Shown here: positions 59,817 through 64,000 of the stretch, one piece after another
Layout: every line of letters begins with the position of its first letter
Position numbering within the stretch: the stretch's first letter is position 1
NCBI RefSeq assembly: GCF_036885195.1
Contig: NZ_CP133656.1
Span: 2,046,001 to 2,110,000, forward strand
DNA length: 64,000 bases
Origin: Pectobacterium cacticida
GTDB lineage: Bacteria; Pseudomonadota; Gammaproteobacteria; Enterobacterales; Enterobacteriaceae
Reading direction: 5' to 3'
Made by a program: the position numbers and the translations under genes
Notes under the pieces: model-generated
What the model saw: the letters and a program-made list of their open reading frames with translations, nothing else
What the model was told of the DNA's origin: nothing
Database searches by the model: none

Positions 59817-60725
59817 TCAGCGATCTTTCGGGTCGAGGGCGTCGCGCAGGCCATCACCGATAAAGTTAAAACAAAACAGCGTGACAACCAGAAACGCCGC
59901 CGGATAAAACAGTAACCACGGCGACACTTCCATTGAATTCGCGCCATCATTCAATAACGCTCCCCAACTGCTTAACGGTTCCTGTGTCCCTAGCCCCAGG
60001 AAGCTGAGGAAGGATTCGAAAAGAATCATGCTTGGCACCAGCAAAGAAGCGTAAACCACCACCACACCCAGCACATTCGGCACGATGTGGCGCAGCACGA
60101 TACCCCGCGTGGAAACGCCGGAAACCCTTGCGGCTTCGATGAATTCCTTGCGCTTCAGGCTCAGCGTTTGACCACGTACAATACGCGCCATATCCAACCA
60201 GGACACCATGCCAATCGCCACGAATATCAAGAACATATTCTGCCCGAAAAAGGTGACTAACAAGATGACGAAAAACATAAAGGGGAACGAGTTGAGGATC
60301 TCCAGCAGGCGCATCATGACGGAATCAACTTTTCCGCCCAGATAGCCAGACAACGCGCCATATAGCGTTCCGACGATCACGGCCACGAGCGCCGCCGCCA
60401 CACCAACCATCAGGGAAACGCGCCCGCCGATGGCGACACGAACCAGCAAATCGCGCCCGGAAGAATCCGTGCCGAAATAATGGCCGGAGGCAATATCAGG
60501 CGCGGCTGACATCATATTCCAATCGGTGTCCGCATAATTAAAAGCCGATAATTGGGGGGCCAAAATTACAAATACAGTAATCACCGCCAAAATAAACAGG
60601 CTAGCCAATGCCGCACGGTTATGGATAAAGCGCAGACGCGCATCCTGCCACAGGCTGCGCCCCGCAATCTCTGTCTGTTCGGTGAAGTTCTCTAACGCTT
60701 CAACGTTTTTTCGCTGCCAAAACAT
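59817..60725 (-). CDS. oppC: Oligopeptide ABC transporter permease OppC
   Basis: A 302-residue permease. It has an N-terminal membrane segment, then the BPD-transport domain with about five more; the EAA loop is EAARVSGVSTRGIVLRHIVPNV. It matches E. coli OppC. It lies 11 bases after oppB and 11 before oppD. Confidence 0.95.
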   Translation of the reverse strand: MFWQRKNVEALENFTEQTEIAGRSLWQDARLRFIHNRAALASLFILAVITVFVILAPQLSAFNYADTDWNMMSAAPDIASGHYFGTDSSGRDLLVRVAIGGRVSLMVGVAAALVAVIVGTLYGALSGYLGGKVDSVMMRLLEILNSFPFMFFVILLVTFFGQNMFLIFVAIGMVSWLDMARIVRGQTLSLKRKEFIEAARVSGVSTRGIVLRHIVPNVLGVVVVYASLLVPSMILFESFLSFLGLGTQEPLSSWGALLNDGANSMEVSPWLLFYPAAFLVVTLFCFNFIGDGLRDALDPKDR

Positions 60726-60736
60726 AGCATCCCCAC

Positions 60737-61657
60737 TTAATAACGGATTTTTGGATCGATAACCGCGTAGAGCACGTCAATGATCGCATTGAAGAGAATA
60801 GTTAAACCGCCGACTAAAATCGTCAGGCTGAGAACCAGCGAATAATCGCGGTTCAGCGCGCCGTTAACGAACAGCTGCCCAATACCCGGCAAGCCAAAGA
60901 TGGTTTCAATCACCATAGAACCGGTAATAATCCCCACAAAGGCGGGCCCCATATAGGAAAGCACCGGCAGCAATGCAGGCTTCAGCGCATGTTTCAGTAC
61001 GATACGATGCATCGGCAACCCTTTGGCGCGCGCGGTGCGGATGAAGTTAGCGTGTAAAACCTCGATCATCGATCCTCGGGTGATACGCGCGATGCTGGCG
61101 ATATAAGACAACGACAGCGCCACCATCGGTAACACCATGTATTTTGCCGCGCCCTCGTTCCAACCGCCGCCGGGTAACCAACGCAGCGTAATAGCGAAAA
61201 TCAGCACCAGTAACGGCGCGACGACAAAGCTGGGAATCACCACCCCCGTCATCGCAAAGCCCATGACGGTATAATCCCATTTCGTATTCTGTTTCAGCGC
61301 AGCAATAACACCCGCGCTCACGCCGCAAACAAGAGCCAGAATGAAGGCGGCAGCCCCCAACTTCGCGGAAACGGGAAACGATGACGCCACCAAATCATTA
61401 ACGGAATAGTCTTTGTATTTAAAAGAAGGACCGAAATCCCCCTTCCCCAATTGCAATAGATAATGACCATATTGCGTCAGGATGGGATCGTTAAGATGAT
61501 ATTTGGCTTCGATATTCGCCATCACTTCCGGCGGCAAATTACGCTCGCCGGTAAAAGGGCTGCCTGGCGCCAAGCGCATCATAAAAAACGAAATGGTAAT
61601 CAGGATGAATAGTGTTGGGATCGCCTCCAGACAGCGACGAAGAATAAATTTTAGCAT
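60737..61657 (-). CDS. oppB: Oligopeptide ABC transporter permease OppB
   Basis: A 306-residue permease with about six membrane segments. The start MLKFILRRCLEAIPTLFILI and the EAA loop RTARAKGLPMHRIVLKHALK are family features. It follows oppA after a hairpin that probably lowers its expression. Confidence 0.95.
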   Translation of the reverse strand: MLKFILRRCLEAIPTLFILITISFFMMRLAPGSPFTGERNLPPEVMANIEAKYHLNDPILTQYGHYLLQLGKGDFGPSFKYKDYSVNDLVASSFPVSAKLGAAAFILALVCGVSAGVIAALKQNTKWDYTVMGFAMTGVVIPSFVVAPLLVLIFAITLRWLPGGGWNEGAAKYMVLPMVALSLSYIASIARITRGSMIEVLHANFIRTARAKGLPMHRIVLKHALKPALLPVLSYMGPAFVGIITGSMVIETIFGLPGIGQLFVNGALNRDYSLVLSLTILVGGLTILFNAIIDVLYAVIDPKIRY

Positions 61658-61670
61658 TGCCCGTACCTAT

Positions 61671-61704
61671 AAAAGGCTGGCGACACGGCGTGTATGCGCC
61701 AGCC
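61671..61704 (-). terminator. Attenuating terminator between oppA and oppB
   Basis: On the minus strand GGCTGGCG, a 14-base loop, CGCCAGCC and TTTTATAGG lie in the 54-base gap after oppA. A partial terminator here explains the usual excess of binding protein over permease. Confidence 0.8.
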
Positions 61705-61711
61705 ATTATTA

Positions 61712-63349
61712 TTAGTGTTTAATGATGTAAAGATCTTTTACGTGAATATTATCCAGCGGATCGTTACCGGTTAATCCACCAACATACGGTTTCACCAGTC
61801 TGGTATTGGCATAGTAATAAACGGGAATGGTGACAGCGTCTTTGTCCAGCAAGGATTCCGCCTGCTGATAAACTGCGGCACGTTCCTCGTCAGTTTTCAC
61901 CTGTAAGGATTTAGCCACCAGCGCATCAAATGCCTTGCTTTTATAGTGCGAGGTATTACTGCTGCTGTCTGACAGCATACTGTTCAGGAAGGTTGACGGT
62001 TCGTTATAGTCCGCACACCAGCCTGCACGCGCGATATCGTAACTCCCTTGATGACGGGTGCTGAGGAAGGTTTTCCATTCCTGATTGACCAGCTTAACGT
62101 CCACGCCGATATTCTGTTTCCAGAGGGAAGCCGCCGCGATCGCCATCTTCTTATGCAGATCGGAGGTGTTGTACAACAGGCTCAACGTCAGCGGCTTGTC
62201 CGCGGTATAACCCGCTGCCGCCAGCAATTTCTTCGCTTCTTCGTTACGCTTCGCCTGCGGCCAGGTAAACCATTCAGGCACTTGTGCCTTAAAACCATCG
62301 ATATACGGCGGCACAAAACCGTAAGCAGGCGTATCACCCTGATTTTTCACCTTGTTGGTCAGAATATCCTGGCTCAGCCCCAGACGCAGCGCAGTACGCA
62401 CGCGCACATCATTAAATGGGGGCTTCTGATTATTGATTTCGTAATAATAGGTGCACAAGTACGGATTGACCTTCACCTCATTCGGAATGTCTTTCTTTAA
62501 TTTTTGAAAGAGCTCGATTGGCAGGTTGTTATAGGTCATATCGATTTCACCGCTGCGATAGCGGTTGACGTCGGTCACTTCAGAGGCAATCGGCAGATAG
62601 GTCACTTTATCGATCACCGTATGCGCGTTATCCCAATAATAGGGGTTCCTTTCCAGCACCAGTTTCTCATTAACCACCCAATCTTTCAGCGTGTAGGCGC
62701 CATTACCGACCCAGTTTTGCGGCTGAGTCCATTTATCACCAAATTTCTCGATAGCAGTTTTATTGACGGGCGACATGGCTGGGTAAATGGGGAGTTTATA
62801 GAAGTAAGGTACCGCTTCGGAGAGCGTCACCTGAAAGGTATGGTCATCCAGCGCTTTCACCCCTAGCGTATCGGGGGATTTTTTACCGGCGATAATGTCA
62901 TCAATATTAACCAGATGACCATATTGCAGATAACTGGCATAAGGCGAGGCCGTTTTCGGATCGGCCAAACGTTGCCAACTATAGACGAAATCCTGCGCAG
63001 TAACCGGCTCGCCGTTTGACCATTTGGCATTTTTACGCAGGTGGAACGTCCACACTTTAAAATCTTTGTTATCCCAACTTTCTGCGACGCCAGGAACAGT
63101 TTTGCCATTAACGTCGGAAATGACCAGACCTTCTAACAGATCATGCGATACGTTGGACTCGGGTACGCCTTCGATTTTATGTGGATCGAGCGAAGCGACC
63201 TCAGCACCATTGTTACGCACTAACTCCTGTTTTTCTGCTAACTGAACGCCTGCTGGAACCGTGGCGGCAAAAGCGGATACAACCATTGAGCTACTTAACG
63301 CCGCAATAATAGCGGCAGCGATTCTATTTTTCGTTGTGATGTTGGTCAT
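61712..63349 (-). CDS. oppA: Periplasmic oligopeptide-binding protein OppA
   Basis: A 545-residue solute-binding protein (SBP5 family). The signal peptide is cleaved near AFA-ATVPAGV. Conserved blocks are NNGAEVASLDPHKIEGVPESN, GVAESWDNKD, LPIASEVTDVNRYRSGEIDMTYN and ARAGWCADYNEP. Two cysteines (YLCTYYY and AGWCADY) form the family disulphide. The start at 63349 (MTNITTK) is nine bases after AGGAG; the ATG at 63358 abuts that AGGAG. Confidence 0.96.
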   Translation of the reverse strand: MTNITTKNRIAAAIIAALSSSMVVSAFAATVPAGVQLAEKQELVRNNGAEVASLDPHKIEGVPESNVSHDLLEGLVISDVNGKTVPGVAESWDNKDFKVWTFHLRKNAKWSNGEPVTAQDFVYSWQRLADPKTASPYASYLQYGHLVNIDDIIAGKKSPDTLGVKALDDHTFQVTLSEAVPYFYKLPIYPAMSPVNKTAIEKFGDKWTQPQNWVGNGAYTLKDWVVNEKLVLERNPYYWDNAHTVIDKVTYLPIASEVTDVNRYRSGEIDMTYNNLPIELFQKLKKDIPNEVKVNPYLCTYYYEINNQKPPFNDVRVRTALRLGLSQDILTNKVKNQGDTPAYGFVPPYIDGFKAQVPEWFTWPQAKRNEEAKKLLAAAGYTADKPLTLSLLYNTSDLHKKMAIAAASLWKQNIGVDVKLVNQEWKTFLSTRHQGSYDIARAGWCADYNEPSTFLNSMLSDSSSNTSHYKSKAFDALVAKSLQVKTDEERAAVYQQAESLLDKDAVTIPVYYYANTRLVKPYVGGLTGNDPLDNIHVKDLYIIKH

Positions 63350-64000
63350 TATTTTCATCTCCTGTGAAATAGTCGTGTTAGTTACTGCGGCAACGATCCC
63401 TGAATTTCGTCCCTGCCGGGAAAGGTTAATCGATTCGGCTCACACCCCATGCAAAGATAATCCATAAATTTATTTTATAGATTACCTATACAGGATTGGA
63501 CACGCTTAGACGCTATCAAATACAGGCCCATTCGCCAATATTTTTACATCCATGTTACGTAATTATCTTTATCCTCGTTAGAGAGGCGTCTAACAACAAA
63601 CAGCAACAGAATTAATTAACCACATGATAAAAAACAAATTTTATTTTAAACGTGCAACTTCTTCATAAGCATGGCTATTTTTTAAACGTAAACAAAAAAT
63701 ATTGTCGCGAATATTAGCATCCACACAGTATAAAAAGGATGCTTACTTTATGTCATTTCATGCTATCGCTTCACAAAATGTAATTATTTTAACAATTGTA
63801 TTGCCAATTGGCCGCGATAAATATATCGAGCCTTTCGTTGCCATGACCAAAAAAAGAATTAATTTGGTTAAAAAGCGCGCTCCATTGATAAGCACTGAAC
63901 ATGTCTAGCGTTTTCTATAGGGGATCGACTCAGCTCACCGCCTTCACCGAATGACTGCATATCGAGCCGTTGAGACGTTACTATTATCAGCATTGTGATA
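63350..64000. other. AT-rich region upstream of oppA
   Basis: About 650 bases to the window end hold the oppA promoter and, by analogy with E. coli, a long leader. I saw no rRNA, tRNA or recognised small RNA and no confident promoter. A possible small ORF is listed separately. Confidence 0.4.
63750..63908 (+). CDS. Doubtful small ORF, 52 codons
   Basis: The ATG at 63750 is ten bases after AAGGA. The product has a hydrophobic stretch (NVIILTIVLPIG) and a basic second half (KKRINLVKKRAP). I do not recognise it, and base composition resembles its non-coding surroundings, so it may be chance. Confidence 0.2.
   Translation: MSFHAIASQNVIILTIVLPIGRDKYIEPFVAMTKKRINLVKKRAPLISTEHV

Overview
The window reads as enterobacterial chromosome, most likely a soft-rot genus of the Pectobacteriaceae such as Pectobacterium. 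Gene content and order follow the Escherichia coli terminus-side blocks ynfK-mlc-ynfL-ynfM / tus-fumC-manA-ydgA / ydgJ-cnu-rsxABCDGE-nth and cysB-topA-yciN-sohB-yciK-btuR-rluB-yciO-yciV-trp-ompW-yciCBA-tonB-yciI-yciY-clsA-yciU-oppFDCBA. It differs in ways typical of plant-associated relatives: separate trpG and trpD, a diaminobutyrate aminotransferase/decarboxylase pair, and a glucosyl-3-phosphoglycerate synthase/phosphatase pair. Genus assignment is inference from gene content; no search was run.

Layout. 1-8 kb: the 3' end of digH, the dat-ddc operon (1,3-diaminopropane route), pptA, a two-gene compatible-solute operon (gpgP-like and gpgS-like) and a PLP aminotransferase with a twin-arginine signal. 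8-18 kb: ydfG, ynfB, ynfD, ynfK (bioD2), mlc, ynfL/ynfM, then tus with a Ter site directly in front of it, an IS200-type element and fumC. 18-31 kb: manA, ydgA, two convergent BASS/ACR3-type transporters, ydgJ, cnu and the full electron-transport operon rsxABCDGE-nth. 31-41 kb: cysB, topA, yciN, sohB, yciK, btuR, rluB, yciO and rnm (yciV). 41.5-48.4 kb: the trp operon with promoter/operator, leader peptide, attenuator and trpE-G-D-CF-B-A. 48.5-63.4 kb: ompW, ykgJ, yciC, yciB, yciA, tonB, yciI, a chemotaxis receptor, yciY (58 codons), clsA, yciU and the oligopeptide permease operon. The last 0.65 kb is AT-rich, with at most one doubtful small ORF.

Replication context. The Ter/tus pair and three perfect 13-bp matS palindromes (5732, 28517, 38502) place the window in the terminus macrodomain. 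By analogy with E. coli TerB the Ter site should stop forks moving left to right.

Main oddities. oppD is split by an eight-G run where seven would keep the frame. rsxC ends in a recently duplicated 51-residue repeat. nth and cysB overlap tail to tail at a junction between blocks that are far apart in E. coli. A short similar sequence flanks ynfB-ynfD. I found no clear defence island, CRISPR array, prophage or wholly new multi-gene system. The least-characterised parts are the Tat-exported aminotransferase, the solute operon in this family, and the unexplained 9.0-kb intergenic element.
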